Shown: positions 11,525-23,191 of the stretch, one piece after another
How the letters are laid out: every line of letters starts with the position of its first letter
Position numbering within the stretch: position 1 is the stretch's first letter
Assembly (NCBI RefSeq): GCF_022539665.2
Contig: NC_081340.1
Span: 2,170,001 to 2,234,000, forward strand
Origin: Daphnia carinata
Lineage: Eukaryota; Arthropoda; Branchiopoda; Diplostraca; Daphniidae
DNA: 64,000 nt
Direction of reading: 5' to 3'
Program-made: the position numbers and the translations under genes
Notes under the pieces: generated by a model
What the model was told of the DNA's origin: nothing
The model's database searches: none
What the model saw: only the letters and a program-made list of their open reading frames with translations

Positions 11525-12046
11525 ATGTCCAATTCAGCTGGTGTTAAAAAACCTTCGAAAGCAAATTATAAATTGAAATATAAGCTCCTTAAACGCTGCG
11601 TCAAAGAAATTGTGCTGGTATATTCAATGGCACATAGGTTTTCCTTGAATATGTACACCATTTTGTAATTCCAGGAAAATGCTGCTTTGTGTGACAGAGC
11701 CTCAGAAATTCAACATCAGATCCTAGTGGCTCAGGAGGAGAGAAAGTTTCTTTGGAAAAAGTACACAGCAACTCAGGGAAACAACTTCAACATTGGTAAA
11801 CATTCTATCTTACACCTTTTATGGACATTCTGAGCTTCCCATGTATTTTCATGAGTAGAAGACATGATAATGAACTCTGGAGCACCAAGTCAACCAGTTA
11901 CTGAACAAAAGAAAACACGAAGAACTCCAACACAGAAAACTAGTAGTTCTTCAAAACCACGTCAAAGTCTTTCTTCAAGGCAAAAACAAAAGAGAAAATT
12001 GGATGAGACTCTGAGTAATGATACAGCTACACTGGCAAATGGCTGA
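11525..12046 (+). CDS. Short TBRG1/INO80E-like coiled-coil protein
   Basis: Three exons, 11525-11617, 11675-11795 and 11859-12046, phase-consistent, giving about 133 residues. The N-terminal half (NYKLKYKLLKRCVKEIVLEN, then AALCDRASEI...AQEERKFLWKKY) matches the 'YRxKYxxLRKxxKxxVFENAALCDEI...AKEERRxLLKKL' helix found in TBRG1 and, more loosely, the INO80 complex subunit E. The C-terminal half is basic and Ser/Thr/Lys-rich (KKTRRTPTQKTSSSSKPRQS) and probably disordered and nuclear. The FYRN/FYRC domains of full-length TBRG1 are missing, so an INO80E-like subunit of a chromatin remodeller is the better functional guess. A polyadenylation signal AATAAA is at 12092-12097. The neighbouring helicase gene converges on it, with the two stop codons only about 90 bp apart. 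Confidence 0.65.
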
Positions 12047-12091
12047 ATTGCAACCATAACATTAAATTGAAATTTTCTGTGTCAAACATTT

Positions 12092-12097
12092 AATAAA
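12092..12097 (+). terminator. Polyadenylation signal AATAAA
   Basis: Canonical hexamer 46 bp after the stop codon of the TBRG1/INO80E-like gene, in a short AT-rich 3' UTR and close to the stop of the convergent helicase gene. Confidence 0.6.
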
Positions 12098-12133
12098 CAT
12101 AAAATGTTAACAAAAGAACATCTCCTATTCTTA

Positions 12134-15100
12134 TCACATGAAATCTCGACCAAAACCTCCTCGTCTAGAACCAAATCCACCACCGAATCCGCCGTCTCGA
12201 TCTCCTCGGCGACCTCCTCGACCACGAAATCCACTTCCACCGCCCATATCGGCAGCATTTCTCTGCCTTTCTTCGTCTTTTCGTTCTTTCCACGCAGCGA
12301 ATCTTTCTGCCATTCTAGTCAGCTCCGGAGGTACTTCCTGATTTGAACATTAATAGTTATAAAAACCAAACATAAGAAAGGGAAAGAAATTCAATCCATG
12401 ATTCCACGTACTTGATTCGCCTCTTTCAATATATCTATAAGATCGCTGGCCTTGGACCAATCTTCCCTGGTCATGAAAGAAATTGCTATTCCAGTTCTTC
12501 CTGCTCTACCTGTCCTACCGACTCGATGGACATATTCTTCCGCATGGCGGGGGAAGTCATAGTTTAGGATATGCCTTGATTGAAAAACACGAAATGAAAA
12601 TGTTATGAAAGGGGTTCGTTTGAAACTTCCTGACGGAAGTAAACTTACGTAATGTCTTTTATATCAATGCCTCGTGAGGCTACATCTGTAGCAACCAGCA
12701 ATCTCACGTCACCGTTTCGCAGATCAGCTAACGCCTAAGAAAATGTGGTTATACAAAAAGGACTGAAAAGCTAAACCCCTATTGATTTTAGATACCTGTT
12801 CTCTGTCTATCTGCTCGCGATCGCCATGGATGCATTGGCAGCTGATGCCAATTAAACTCAGTTCACTGGCCACTTGATCTGCGACCAATTTACGACCCAC
12901 GAAGACGATTGCCTTATCATTGGGATCAAGATTGTGAATAAAATCCAACAGCTTGAAGGGGGAAGAGAAAATCGATAGATTTTATTAGGGCTTTGATAGA
13001 CTTTTTATTGGTATGTTACCCGTTGACGCTTGTCCTCCTCATCCAATATCTCTACGTGCTGGGTGACTGAGTGGCATGCAGCCAAATCTAAAGTTCCAAC
13101 GCACACTTGGAGAGGGTTGTCCATGTATTCATTTGCAATTCGCCGGATACCTTCGGGCCAGGTTGCACTAGAATTAGAAGTAAATAAATCTGTTACTTAA
13201 CAATGCGGCATTTAAAATAAAAGAAACCAAAATTAACCTGGTCATTATGATTTGCCGGTCGGGTCGGACGTCAATGAGAATCTTTTTGATTTGCGGTTCA
13301 AAACCCAAATCAAGCATTCGATCGGCTTCATCCAAAACGACGTACGAGACCGAGCTGGTTTTAAGAGCACCAGCTTGCATAAGATCGTAGAGTCGGCCTG
13401 GAGTTGCAACGACTATCTCTACTCCCGCAGATACAGCGCCGATCTGTTGACGTCTGTCACCGCCACCGTAAACGCATAAACTGCGGGAAAAAAATTGTGA
13501 GCATAACTTTTGAATATAATTTATATTTTGGTATTAAAAAAAAACAAAAAAAAAAAACTTACCATTTGATACCTTTCCAGGGAAATTTTGCTACTTCCCT
13601 CTCGATTTGCTGAGCAAGTTCACGGGTCGGTGCCATAATGAGAACACTTGGTCCTTGCCGCTCACTACGAGCCACGGGTTGCCCTTCAATATGAATCAGG
13701 GCCGGAAGAAGAAATGCTAAGGTTTTCCCTGTACCCGTTTGTGCAATACCAATGAGATCATGACCTTTAAGTAGAACCGGCCAAGCTTGGCACTGAATTG
13801 GTGAAGGATCTTTGAACTGCTGGCTCTGAACGGCTTCTAATAATTCAGGATAGTGTGCAAATGCTTGAGCGAAAGTCATCACAGGGTTCGGAATCGGGCG
13901 CGTATCATCTGATTTGTAGTGTGAGATTGTAATGTTATTATGAGTTAACCTAAAAGGTGAAAAATTAGTTTCACTTGAGGTATAATAACTTAGGAATGTT
14001 ATCACTACCGAAATTTCTCGACCTCTTCACGGGACATGACTGCCACTTCAGGGTCCTCTATATAGAAATTTTTGCAAATTTTTGGACTGTTGGCCCAACG
14101 TCGTTTTGAGGCTTCTTTCTATATCGTGGATAACTGTTAACATTTCTCCAAGCATACTCAAAGCTGAACGTACTGAATCCCTGATGACGGCACCCCAATC
14201 CACAAATGCAGCATCGGTTTGGTCTGGCACAGCATGCGGCTGAGCTGAATTGGTAGAAGATACAGAACCGGGAAAGCTACTAGTTGATACGAGTTCGTTT
14301 ATTAAACGTTCAGCTTCTTTCTGCCTCTCAGCGTCTCCAGTGATTTGAATGCTAGCTTCCGTTCCATTATCCTCATCCTTGAGAACCTAAAACGAGAATC
14401 ATTAATGACTGTTAGAATTTGCATATTCAATTTCTGTACTTTGATTCTCGCCCCACTCTGATCTTGCAGTTCATTAATCTTGGCTCCACCACGGCCAATA
14501 ATCCGTCCAACAGATCCAGAAGGCACTTTGATAATTAATGTATTTGCAGACAGCTGCGAGTGCCGAGTTTCTGATTCAACATGATTTTGCCGTCTAGGCG
14601 GTTCAAAAGATGGTTTCTGCCATCTTTCGGAATCTAACTGTCTCTCATTTTCCCATTTAGGTTTCTTCATCCCAGAATCAGCTGCATTAAAAGTCCAATC
14701 ATCAAGGGAAGTACCATCACCCTTGCTAGAGCTTTGGTATGATGTTAAATGATTGGCGTTACTGTTTGAAGTTGAACTGTTCAGTTCTTTGATCATTTTT
14801 TCAGCAAGTTTTATTTGTTCTAGTTCACCAGATATCCGGACACCAACATCCACCCAGTTGTCATCTTCATGAAGAACCTATTTAAGTATATAAAATATCT
14901 GGCGCAAAATCAATATTTTCATGTGATTCAACCTTTATGTGGGCACCAGATTTATCTTGAAGTTCACCAACTTTGGCATTCCCTCTCGCAGAAAGACAAT
15001 TGACAATATCATATGAAACTCGAATGACAGTGGAGTTTTCAGTTATACGGGTATGCTCATGTTTCTTTGAATTTTCATCCGGGTGATGATAATCTCTTGA

Positions 15101-15238
15101 ACTGTTATCTCGCCGGTTGCTACGGCTAGAGTCATGTGAGCTCCTGTGAGAACTTTGAAAATTCTGTGGATAATTTGTGGAACCACTGTGTCTGGAGTCT
15201 CTAGATCCATCACGGCTATACCCCCTTCTGTCCGACAT
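12134..15238 (-). CDS. DDX43: DDX43-like DEAD-box RNA helicase with two KH regions
   Basis: About eight exons with short introns, ATG at 15238 ([10 protein letters not shown]) and stop at 12134. Order: an Arg/Ser/Asp/His-rich N-terminus; a KH-like region ([10 protein letters not shown]...GAHIKV, exon end 14933); a second KH domain with an intact loop ([18 protein letters not shown]...GARIKV); the DDX43 linker ([22 protein letters not shown]); then the helicase core with [13 protein letters not shown] (Q motif), [56 protein letters not shown] and [11 protein letters not shown]. The C-terminus is Gly/Arg-rich ([10 protein letters not shown]). All ATPase and helicase motifs are intact. KH domains bind single-stranded nucleic acid; DDX43 relatives unwind RNA and act in germ cells. 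The first KH region lacks the GxxG loop (SARGNAKV) and is probably degenerate. Confidence 0.88.
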
Positions 15239-16858
15239 TTGAATTTTCAAATCGCGGATAAGAGCTAAAGATAAAGAGTACTAACGTTTTCGTTCTTAAA
15301 TCAATAATTACAACTTATAAGTAACTTAGGAACAAAGAAAAGAAAGATTCCTTTCTTAAATTTCAGAATGCAGAAAAAAGTACGAACTACGAACATGTGT
15401 GTACACACTGTTGTCATATTATCATTCCTCATGACAATAAACTTGATTGCGGCATTGCGTTCAATTCAGTTTCTCCAAAACTTTTAGTTTACGTGGCATG
15501 AAAATTTATTGTGTAAAATGTTGAATTTTATACCACCATCAAGCAGTTTATGTTTAGTTCACCTTAAAATTTGTATGAAAAACGCATATGTTTTTCCGTC
15601 CTCCAATTAATTTAGTTCATCCATAATTTCTTTGCACAACTTAATTTTATATTCACGGAACTGTTCCGAAAGGTATAAAGTTGTTCTCATTGTGAGTACC
15701 TGATACGGCACGTGTACGTAATTTATTCAGGGCGATCTGTAGAAGGTCGCCAGGCGATCAATCTAGACGTTGTAACAGCAAATGAACAGGTATTTTTGCG
15801 TATTTGGCAAAAATACAGTAGATGGGTCATCGCCATCTATTAAATCTTTTTTTTTCTTAGCAACAAGTTCTGGATACCACTGGTGAATTCAGTTTAAACG
15901 CTTCACCTGCAAAATCAGAACCTGTTTAAATTTTCCTATTTTGGGGAAAATATCTACTATAAATCATGTTCACGTTTCAGATCGATATGTTACGTTTGTG
16001 TTAAACGTTGTTGAACTTACTTTTGGGACTAAAAGTGGGAATTATTTTATTTTTATTTCTTATTACATATTTGCTGCATTAACTTGCAGGTGCAATGAAA
16101 AATTTTATTCACTAAGCTTATCTAACACTTTCATTTGCTATCATTGTCTCTTGTATATCGAAAACGACAAAGACTTGTTTGTTTTTCAATAAATAAACGA
16201 AAACTGGTGTTATAATCCGGATACCTTCTTAAAAGCTTTTCTCCCATCGCGGATAGCAATACAATGCAATATTCAGTAACACCGAAATATCAGGAATACG
16301 ATCGATTTTACCATCAAATTTTGGATATACAAGCCCCTTCTTCGGTTTCTGAGACCTTCTCATTTCGATCGATTGTTGTTGACCTTGCACTTTTTTTAGT
16401 AAGCAACCGAACAAGTTTTCCATTTCGCTAAAGAAATTTCCCTAGAGCGATGTAACTTGATGCGCCACAGTTGCATATGGCTGAAATTAATTTTGTATGA
16501 TTTTAAGAACCATGTCTATACCCGAATTCGCTAAAATAGTTGAATCAACGTTTAATAGTAACCTTAATAAACAATTTATTGAAACGGAGGTACTATCCAC
16601 AGTACAACGAACGATTTTGTTTTTAATTGTATTCAAGTGAACAATAAAACGATGATGCGGAATCTACGACAGAGTTTTGGGCCGGAGGCAGGACAAGACT
16701 AAAGAACCTGGTGTTGCAACAGGCAAAAAGAAAAAAAAATCTGAAAGCCAATAACCTGCTCGATTGCCCAAAAATACAGCAAGCCAGCATAGCTTTTACG
16801 CCCAGATTGACTTGATATATGAAGTCCAGAACAACTCAGTATCTTGCACCATTCGGAA
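15239..16858. other. AT-rich intergenic stretch
   Basis: No coding domain recognised on either strand. The right part (about 15900-16700) has only short frames of low-complexity composition. One minus-strand frame at 16229-16423 (MENLFGCLLKKVQGQQQ...) has no family signature and no splice context, so it is not called. Confidence 0.5.
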
Positions 16859-17335
16859 ATGGCCAAAATCATCTCGAGTATTCTTGTAAGTCTATGGTTC
16901 ATATTTCAGTTTTTTTTAATTTCTTATTTAAAAACATTAAACTTGAAGGTCCTACTTACCTATTCCGCGATCGGCTTAAGAACGGCACCGATGTATCAGC
17001 ACATTGGAATAGCACTGAATCCCGCAACGTATCCGGTTGCGCCTAGTGATGAGGGTTACATTACCGATCCTTCTATAATCAGTTCTCAGTTTGCTGCCTT
17101 AAATTTAATTAAACAGCAAAACATTTATTGTGTCCTTAATTTCCCCGTTTGCCTTATATCGACAAACACATCTCGTATTATGGAATGGCCCTTCCACCAG
17201 CAGATTCACATTATCGGAACTCCATACACTTTCAATCACATTGTTCCCACCGTGCCCACTATGTTACTTCCCACTTCGAATGTTGGTTTATTTAAACTTC
17301 CTGGTTTTATTGAGAGGGCAGATACCTCTTTGTGA
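16859..17335 (+). CDS. Putative small secreted protein, two exons (array member 1)
   Basis: Exon 1 is 16859-16885 (nine codons, MAKIISSIL) with donor GTAAGT. Exon 2 is 16949-17335 after an acceptor ending ttgaag. The join gives MAKIISSIL-VLLTYSAIGLRTA, a good signal peptide. The mature part is about 115 residues, ends ...FIERADTSL, and has no domain I can name. The architecture (a tiny first exon ending inside the signal peptide, phase 0, exon 2 starting with Val-Leu-Leu) is the same as in the other members of the array to the right, but the mature sequence is not clearly similar, and I did not find the shared upstream promoter element here. It may be a distant relative or an unrelated secreted protein. 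Confidence 0.55.
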   Translation: MAKIISSILVSLWFIFQFFLISYLKTLNLKVLLTYSAIGLRTAPMYQHIGIALNPATYPVAPSDEGYITDPSIISSQFAALNLIKQQNIYCVLNFPVCLISTNTSRIMEWPFHQQIHIIGTPYTFNHIVPTVPTMLLPTSNVGLFKLPGFIERADTSL

Positions 17336-17689
17336 GATACTGACTTTACAAGATGTGTTGGACGTATACGAAGCTCATTTGTGCTTAGCTGAATTTAGTT
17401 AGCTGTGTGTTTGCTTCATCGTCTTCACTAATTTGTTGCTCTTTGTGAATCTACAATGACTACGCCCGGTTAAGTTCATTACAATTCTGATTTTGAAAAA
17501 GTGAAATATGTGGCTAAAATACCCCTCACCATTTCCTTTACTTAACTTTATTTTCAATGCAGCTAAATCAAACGAGGAAAACAAAATAGCGATCGGTGCA
17601 CGTCAATTAAGAGAATAACTCTTCACGTGCACATGACGTGATGCTATGTCTAGCTGTAAGAAGGCTAACCCTTATATGGCCAGCCAAAA

Positions 17690-17870
17690 GACGGTTACGA
17701 GGCTCAATGGCGCAGTTGCTGGTCATATTCCTCCCTTTGTCCCCTCAACAACAATGGAATATGAAATCCGCATCGACCCACTGATCAACGCAAATTAAGA
17801 AGTTTGGCAGGTAGCCTATAGTTACCCCAGTCTGTTGATTGGACCCTCGTTCGTTATGACATCTAATCTG
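17690..17870 (+). pseudogene. Exon 2 remnant of the secreted-protein family
   Basis: The stretch around CCTCCCTTTGTCCCCTCAAC, followed by AAATTAAGAAGTTTGGCAGG and CCCCAGTCTGTTGATT, matches the middle of exon 2 of the copy at 18.3-19.1 kb (CCCTCTCTTTGTCCCGTCAA ... TTAAGAAGTTTGTCAGCTGC ... CCCAATCTGTTGGATT). No continuous frame is left and no exon 1 precedes it, so this is a decayed fragment. Confidence 0.55.
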
Positions 17871-18294
17871 AGATTTCAATATATTCAAGCAGTTCATAGC
17901 TACATAAGCGAACTGATTATAATAATATCAATACCTTCCTTGCGTTGTCCTTATACATAACCCGCAGCTTTTCCTAAATTGGCTTTGTCTGAAATACTTT
18001 TAAGGAAATAATTTTTAACTGGAAAAGTTATACAACTCAGGCTGAATACCCAAATAAGTCGTTTGGAACCTGTTTTACAGCCGCATTCCTATTTTGGTGA
18101 AGAAAAAAAATGAGTGCGTTGGCTGGAACGCTAAGGAACAGCTACACGGAGGATTCCGTCCCGTTTTTTTAGAATCTCGTCTGCTGAGACCTTTGCCATG
18201 TATTTCGTATACGACTACAACGAGTTAATGGCTTTTCGCCTCTAGTATTGGATGGACCCGTGATTCATTTCTATCCCCCAACTGCAGTGCCATC

Positions 18295-19153
18295 ATGATT
18301 TTATTGGTAAATATTCAGTCACATGAAGCAAAGTACTCTAGTTCAAGTATTGATTGAATCATCTTTTGTGCTACTGCTTCAATGGAAAGGTCTTTTTACC
18401 TCTACTGCTGGGCAATGGAATGGCAGTCCCATTGCACCCTGCTAAAACGTTTGGCATAGCATTGCTATTTTTTTGGGGTGGGTTCGGAATTCGTCGGCAA
18501 CAATTGCCAATGAATACCAAATAAACGAGAGAAAGAAACTAAAATGGCGATATCTCAGAATCTGGGATACGTATTTTGATGAATTTTTTACAGTAATATA
18601 GAGAATCTTAATCTTTATTTTTTAAGATATTTTATAACTTTCTATACTAACTAAATATTTTTTAAATGAATTTTAGTAGTTTTCTGATATCAGAACTAGG
18701 GACTTGGAGATAGCGTTTAATAAAGTATTGTTTGTGCTATATGCGATAGCCACACCTTTTAAAGATTCTGTGGTTGTACTCTGTGTCGTTGTCCCCTCTC
18801 TTTGTCCCGTCAACATCAATGGAAATTCGATTGTAACAGACAACCTACGTGCAGATTTAAGAAGTTTGTCAGCTGCTTATCCCAATCTGTTGGATTCCCT
18901 CGCTGTTGATGCTGAACAACAAACAGGCTACCTGAAATTTTCAAATCATTACCCATTAGCAATTGTTGGCAATGATGCTTACCCCTATTATCCAACACCC
19001 TCTGCCATTGTCGTCCCTTATCTGAAGAGGGATCAATTCATTCTCCCTATGCGCCACAACTGAATGGCCAATCTCGCTCATTATCCGTTTGCCAATTTTG
19101 GGAGTGTCCCGGATACGGAATCCGATGACCTGAAGGATCTTCTTTTACGATGA
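18295..19153 (+). pseudogene. Secreted-protein family copy A, disrupted
   Basis: Exon 1 is ATG ATT TTA TTG at 18295-18306 with donor GTAAAT. Exon 2 starts at 18390 and reads VFLPLLLGNGMAVPLHP, the family signal peptide and start of the mature chain. Soon after, the frame is lost in an insertion-like AT-rich stretch (18530-18700). Family sequence resumes (LSAAYPNLLDSLAVDAEQQ, YLKFSNHYPLAIVGNDAYP) to a TGA at about 19063, where an intact relative reads Trp (HRNWMAN versus MRHN-stop-MAN). The remaining family C-terminus continues in frame beyond the stop. Frame loss plus an in-frame stop make this a pseudogene, although the promoter element and TSS-proximal region upstream are still recognisable. 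Confidence 0.65.
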
Positions 19154-19758
19154 CATAATTTGGATATTAACTGACTTACCAACTTAGTGGACTCCATAAG
19201 TGAACTGTTTATGATAAAGTCAATAGAATTCGATGTGTTTGTCTATCCCAGTTTTGAATTTGCCCGTTTTGTGTCAAAGTGGTTTGTTGTTTGTTTAACA
19301 TCAGTTCGGCATGGCCGTCGCGCTAAGCCAAATTTACCAGAAGAAACGCTCAATCAACCGGGAGTGATACTTGGCGCTTTGACAAAGTTTTACAGTGGAA
19401 TGATATGGATAAATGTTCTGGTCAAAGGGATATTCGACTTGGAAACTAAAAACTTTATACAGTGTCATTCCCGACATTAAACGGCCGAATTTTGTTTTTG
19501 TTTTATTCTTTATCTTAGGTAGTGTAATGCAGAAACAACATGTTTCAGGAGAGCTGAGAAAGTAAAGAAATGCCTGCTACGTTGTAGCAGTAATGAGACA
19601 GGTTTGGTTACAGGTTAAACAGAGAGAACCGAGTGGTCATTACCACCTATTCGCTAAGTATCTTCCTTTTCTGTCATAAGAACTAGGCTAGGTAAGAAAA
19701 TCTGGTGGAGGTGAACCTACAAAAATGAATTTTCTGGCCAATCACCTCAGTTTGCAAG

Positions 19759-20075
19759 AAACCTGTTTGACAACCATGTTGCTGTTGTAGTGGACGATAA
19801 ATACATTGTGTAGCTGGGTCAGGTATTAACATACACTCGCGGACGATGTAATGCAATCTGGTTTTAACAATTTCGTTTACTAAGATGCTCGCCCCGGTAT
19901 TTTCATATGACTATACAATAAACCTAGCGACTCAGTCTATCCATTCTTGGATAGACCAGTGATTCACTTACATTCTAAATGCAATGCCATCATGATGATG
20001 TCTTTGGTAAGTATTCAGCCACGTCAATTGATTCCTAGTTTAAAGGCATTGCTATTTTGAAGGTTTATTTTATTT
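19759..20075 (+). pseudogene. Promoter and exon 1 relic of the secreted-protein family
   Basis: The shared promoter element (AACCTGTTTGACAACCA) begins near 19759, the leader region follows, and an exon 1-like ATG ATG ATG TCT TTG with donor GTAAGT lies near 20000. The expected exon 2 coding for the signal peptide and mature protein is not found downstream; only a short similarity (GTTGAGCATTGGCAATATTG) remains. This looks like a copy that lost its second exon. Confidence 0.5.
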
Positions 20076-20249
20076 GTATTCTCACCAGCAGTTGAGCATT
20101 GGCAATATTGCGCATACATCATCAACAAACTTGGATGAATGACGGTGTCACCTCTCAGTTTCCGAATAATGAAAAATAAAGATTTAGTAGACTATATAGT
20201 ACATAAACAACATTAGGATCTCCAGGGGTATGAATCAGGTTCCTCGAAC

Positions 20250-20316
20250 ATGCGGGCAGCCGGATTTGAACCGGGAATAACCCGACCTGCAATCGGATGC
20301 TCTACGTTATTATAAG
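20250..20316 (-). pseudogene. tRNA-Cys-like relic
   Basis: On the minus strand the sequence shows a D-arm remnant (GTAGAGCA), a GCA anticodon context (CCGATTGCAGGTCGG) and a T-arm with B-box (GGTTCAAATCC), close to the intact tRNA-Cys at 26.66 kb. The 5' half and acceptor stem are degraded, so this is probably a tRNA pseudogene. Confidence 0.5.
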
Positions 20317-20488
20317 AGCAAGAAAACAGGTATATTTATCTCTTTAACTCACATAAAACAAACTAATCAATGCTATATATATCCATCCATCTACTTTGTA
20401 ATTTTTTTGTAAGCTTTTCTTAGAAATTTTGTAGTAATGAAACTTGAAAAACGAATCTAGCGTCGATCACTTCAGTTGAGGGATCTAA

Positions 20489-20535
20489 AACCTGTTTAAC
20501 AACCACCTTCCTATTTTGACGGAAAGTATATAAAA
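20489..20535 (+). promoter_or_regulatory. Shared promoter element and TATA box of secreted-family copy B
   Basis: An element reading AACCTGTTTAACAACCACC at 20489-20507 is followed by CTATTTTGAC and a TATATAAAA box at 20527-20535, about 190 bp upstream of the ATG. Nearly the same element is found before copies A, C, D, E and the exon 1 relic. The first coding exon and an untranslated leader of about 150 nt lie downstream, so transcription should start near 20560. Confidence 0.65.
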
Positions 20536-20717
20536 ACGGTGATGGCTTATTTGGGAGGAGTGTTATAACGAATTGCAGAATTCAGTCTGGTTAAACAAAC
20601 TCGCCTGCTCAAGACATTGCCTTGATATTCTACATATAACTAAAGCAAGTCGATTGCTTTTCGCCTCCAGTTTTGAGCTATCCAGTCATTCACTTGCATC
20701 CCAACTCCAGTGCCATC

Positions 20718-21188
20718 ATGATTTCACTGGTAAGTATTAAACCATGTAGATGAAATCAAGAGTAGGCTACGTTTTAACAGGCATACATCATTGACCATGG
20801 CATGTATTTTTTTTTCTTTCCTATTCTATAACTCAATTGAAAGGTTCTTCTTTCTCTACTTCTGGGCAATGGTATGGCAGCTCCACTGTATCCTGAGCCT
20901 TTCGGCGCACAATTGATGCCAAAGTTGACTGGTCTGGAAACCGCCAATTACGAAATCGGAAACCGAAATGTACCACTGATGGCGAAGGTCACTCCGACGG
21001 ACGCTTTAGAAATCCTGCAAGTGGAAGGAGAATACCTACTTTTTGTGGCGATGATAACTGTAGAGTTTTCCGGTGCTGTGCTCTGTAATGTTTTCAACGC
21101 TTTCTGTCCCAATGTAAGAAGTTTAGCAGGTATTCATCCCAATATTTTGGTCCCCTACGTACTTGACCCTGCGCAAAAAATCAATTAG
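20718..21188 (+). CDS. Putative small secreted protein, copy B (short form)
   Basis: Exon 1 (20718-20729) codes only MISL; exon 2 is 20844-21188. The join gives the signal peptide MISL-VLLSLLLGNGMAAP and a mature chain of about 100 residues. The family landmarks are present: a start of the LYPEPF type, a short Tyr/Asn/Arg-rich motif (YEIGNRNVPL), a central hydrophobic helix (YLLFVAMITVEFSGAVL), and 'LAGIHPNILVPYVLDPAQK'. The frame stops at IN-stop where long-form copies continue with NYLK. No enzymatic motif is seen. Two or three Cys remain, not enough for a classic disulfide-rich fold. It is part of the tandem array and has a TATA-containing promoter. The function is unknown; a lineage-restricted secreted protein is the best description. 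Confidence 0.65.
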
Positions 21189-21896
21189 GTCTACTTCAAA
21201 TTCTCTCATTTAAATTAACCAATTCATTTGATTATGTGAAAAGAGTCAACTTGTCTCTTTCACGCTCTTTAATATGACCAAATCCACGTGTTGTATCAAA
21301 TTTCAATCCCCCGATGTTCGTTTGTAGTTTTTACAATTAGTTTGGTACTGATCAATGTCAATACATTCGTTACGCTTATATTGTACTTTGCTCATTGAAT
21401 ATTCAAAAATTTTATTGTTTATAGATCGCCTTGCAATCTTGCAAAAAATGTTTGATGATTTTATATTGTATAACGAGCTCGGATGAGTCTATCCGTAATG
21501 TAACTAGGCCTACTGTGCAAACCATTCTCATTTGCAATTTGTTTAGGGGTCAACAAATTAAGCGGCCAAGGGAACAATAGTAAAACTACAGTAGGCATTG
21601 CTTGAAAATGCTAAGCGGCACTACGTTTTGTGTTTTAGTTTTAATTTTATTGGTACTGCCTCCATAACACCTGAGAACAAAGTATTGAGGACGAGATGTG
21701 GAAGAGAAGAAACAATAGACGTATAGTAAGGGCGAGTGAACAGGTTTTATTTTCTCGCTTAGCAATGACCAAACGATCTGGTCGTTGCTCTCTATCCATT
21801 GCATTTAATTTAAGTTGTAAGCTTGGCAAGAAGTTTGGTGGAAATGAACCTTGAAAACGAATCTCACGTTGATCACTGCAGCTGTGGGGTCTGGAA

Positions 21897-21941
21897 TCTG
21901 CTTAAGACCAACGTCCCTATTCTGACGGAAAGTATATAAAA
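21897..21941 (+). promoter_or_regulatory. Shared promoter element and TATA box of copy C
   Basis: A diverged version of the element (TCTGCTTAAGACCAACGTCC) precedes a stretch identical to copy B (TGACGGAAAGTATATAAAAA) with TATATAAAA at 21933-21941, 183 bp upstream of the ATG. Confidence 0.6.
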
Positions 21942-22115
21942 ATGGTGCATTGGGAGGACTGCCAACGAACTACAGAATTCAATCTGGTTTAACAAACTCG
22001 TCTACCATTAGACATTGCCCTGATATCTCGGATATAACTAAAGCAAGTCCAGCAGTTTTTCCCTCCAGTACTGAGCGATCCAGTCATTCGCTTCAGTCCC
22101 ATCTGCAGTGCCATC

Positions 22116-22849
22116 ATGATTTCGGTGGTAAGCATTTAGTCACATAAAGAAATCAAAAGTATTTTCAGACAGGCACACATCGTTGACTGACATATTTTCT
22201 GCTACTATAACTCAATTGAAAGGTTCTTCTTTCTTTACTTGTGGGTAATGCAATGGCAGCTCCACTGAACCCTGTGCCATTCAGCATAGCCGGTCCTTCT
22301 CCTTCAGTTCAAGAAATTGCTGCTTACCAACTTGAAAATCGTCAAAATTTACAACCGATTGCGGAGGCTGCGTCGTATGTGTTTGGCGTATCCGTAATTT
22401 ATACTGGTCTCGTGGCTATTGCCACTGTCATTAAAAAACTTAGAATGGCTTGTGTTCTTGTTTTACCTATCTCTTCTTGCGATGGCATCAATTTATTGTC
22501 GAACAATTTGAAAGCAATAGTCGATTTGCCGATCATGTCAAACTTAGATTTGGCAGCCAGTTATCCAAATTCCTCGATCCCCAGCGTTCTTGACCCTGAA
22601 CAACTACTTAATTATTTGAAATTTTCTGACTTAGCTATACCACCATTTGCTAAAAGTAATGATGATTATCCAGAATATCTAGCGCGTCTATTTGCAATTG
22701 TCGCTTCTGATTTAGAGCGTGCCATATTCCCTTTCGTTATGCATCGCAACTGGATGGCGAATGTGGTCCAACAACCTGTTGCCAATCCCTTTCATTTCGT
22801 GAATGGCATTATAGATGGTCTGGATGATGGTTCTTTGATGATCACCTAA
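22116..22849 (+). CDS. Putative secreted protein, copy C (long form)
   Basis: Exon 1 (22116-22127, MISV) joins exon 2 (22223-22849) in phase 0, giving MISV-VLLSLLVGNAMAAPLNP and about 212 residues in all. The chain has the conserved start, YQLENRQNLQPI, a hydrophobic stretch (VIYTGLVAIATVIKKL), the SYPN motif, SVLDPEQLLNYLKFSDLA, DDYPEYLARL, and a C-terminal block (HRNWMANVVQQPVANPFHF) ending GSLMIT. It is the most complete family member with copy E, and both keep an open frame to the same C-terminal region. There is no domain I can name. The hydrophobic stretch could be a membrane segment rather than a core helix. Promoter and first intron are conserved with copy B. Confidence 0.7.
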
Positions 22850-23106
22850 CTGAATGCTTGAAAATTTTCCGTTCACCTGCGTTATTCTATAAATGTCTGA
22901 ATGCCAATTACGTCAATTCAAACACTATATATTCTTCAATCTTACCGTTCAAATGACCTATCACTAGCACTTATTATTATTCTTATTGTTTGAACGTTTA
23001 ATCATTACAACTCTGCACCATTTTGAAGCCAAAATATACAAAGTGCCAGTAAGAATACGAACGTTCGGAACATACAATTTGTATTTAACTATTACATAGC
23101 ATTCCA

Positions 23107-23191
23107 TAATCGTGGCGGGACTCGAACCTGCAATTTTCGGATATCGTCTATATTTAGAAGTCCGACGCCTTATCCATTAGGCCACACGATC
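23107..23191 (-). tRNA. tRNA-Arg (UCU) with intron
   Basis: On the minus strand the 7-bp acceptor stem GATCGTG pairs with CACGATT, a D-arm reads GGCCTAATGGATAAGGC, the anticodon context is GGACTTCTA (UCU), and the B-box is GGTTCGAGTCC. About 15-17 extra nt follow the anticodon loop, as in other animal tRNA-Arg(UCU) genes, which carry an intron at that site. It lies between secreted-family copies C and D. Confidence 0.85.

Noticed and set aside
19187-19480. Plus-strand frame of 97 codons after secreted-family copy A
   Set aside because: No similarity to the family motifs, no signal peptide and no splice context; probably chance.
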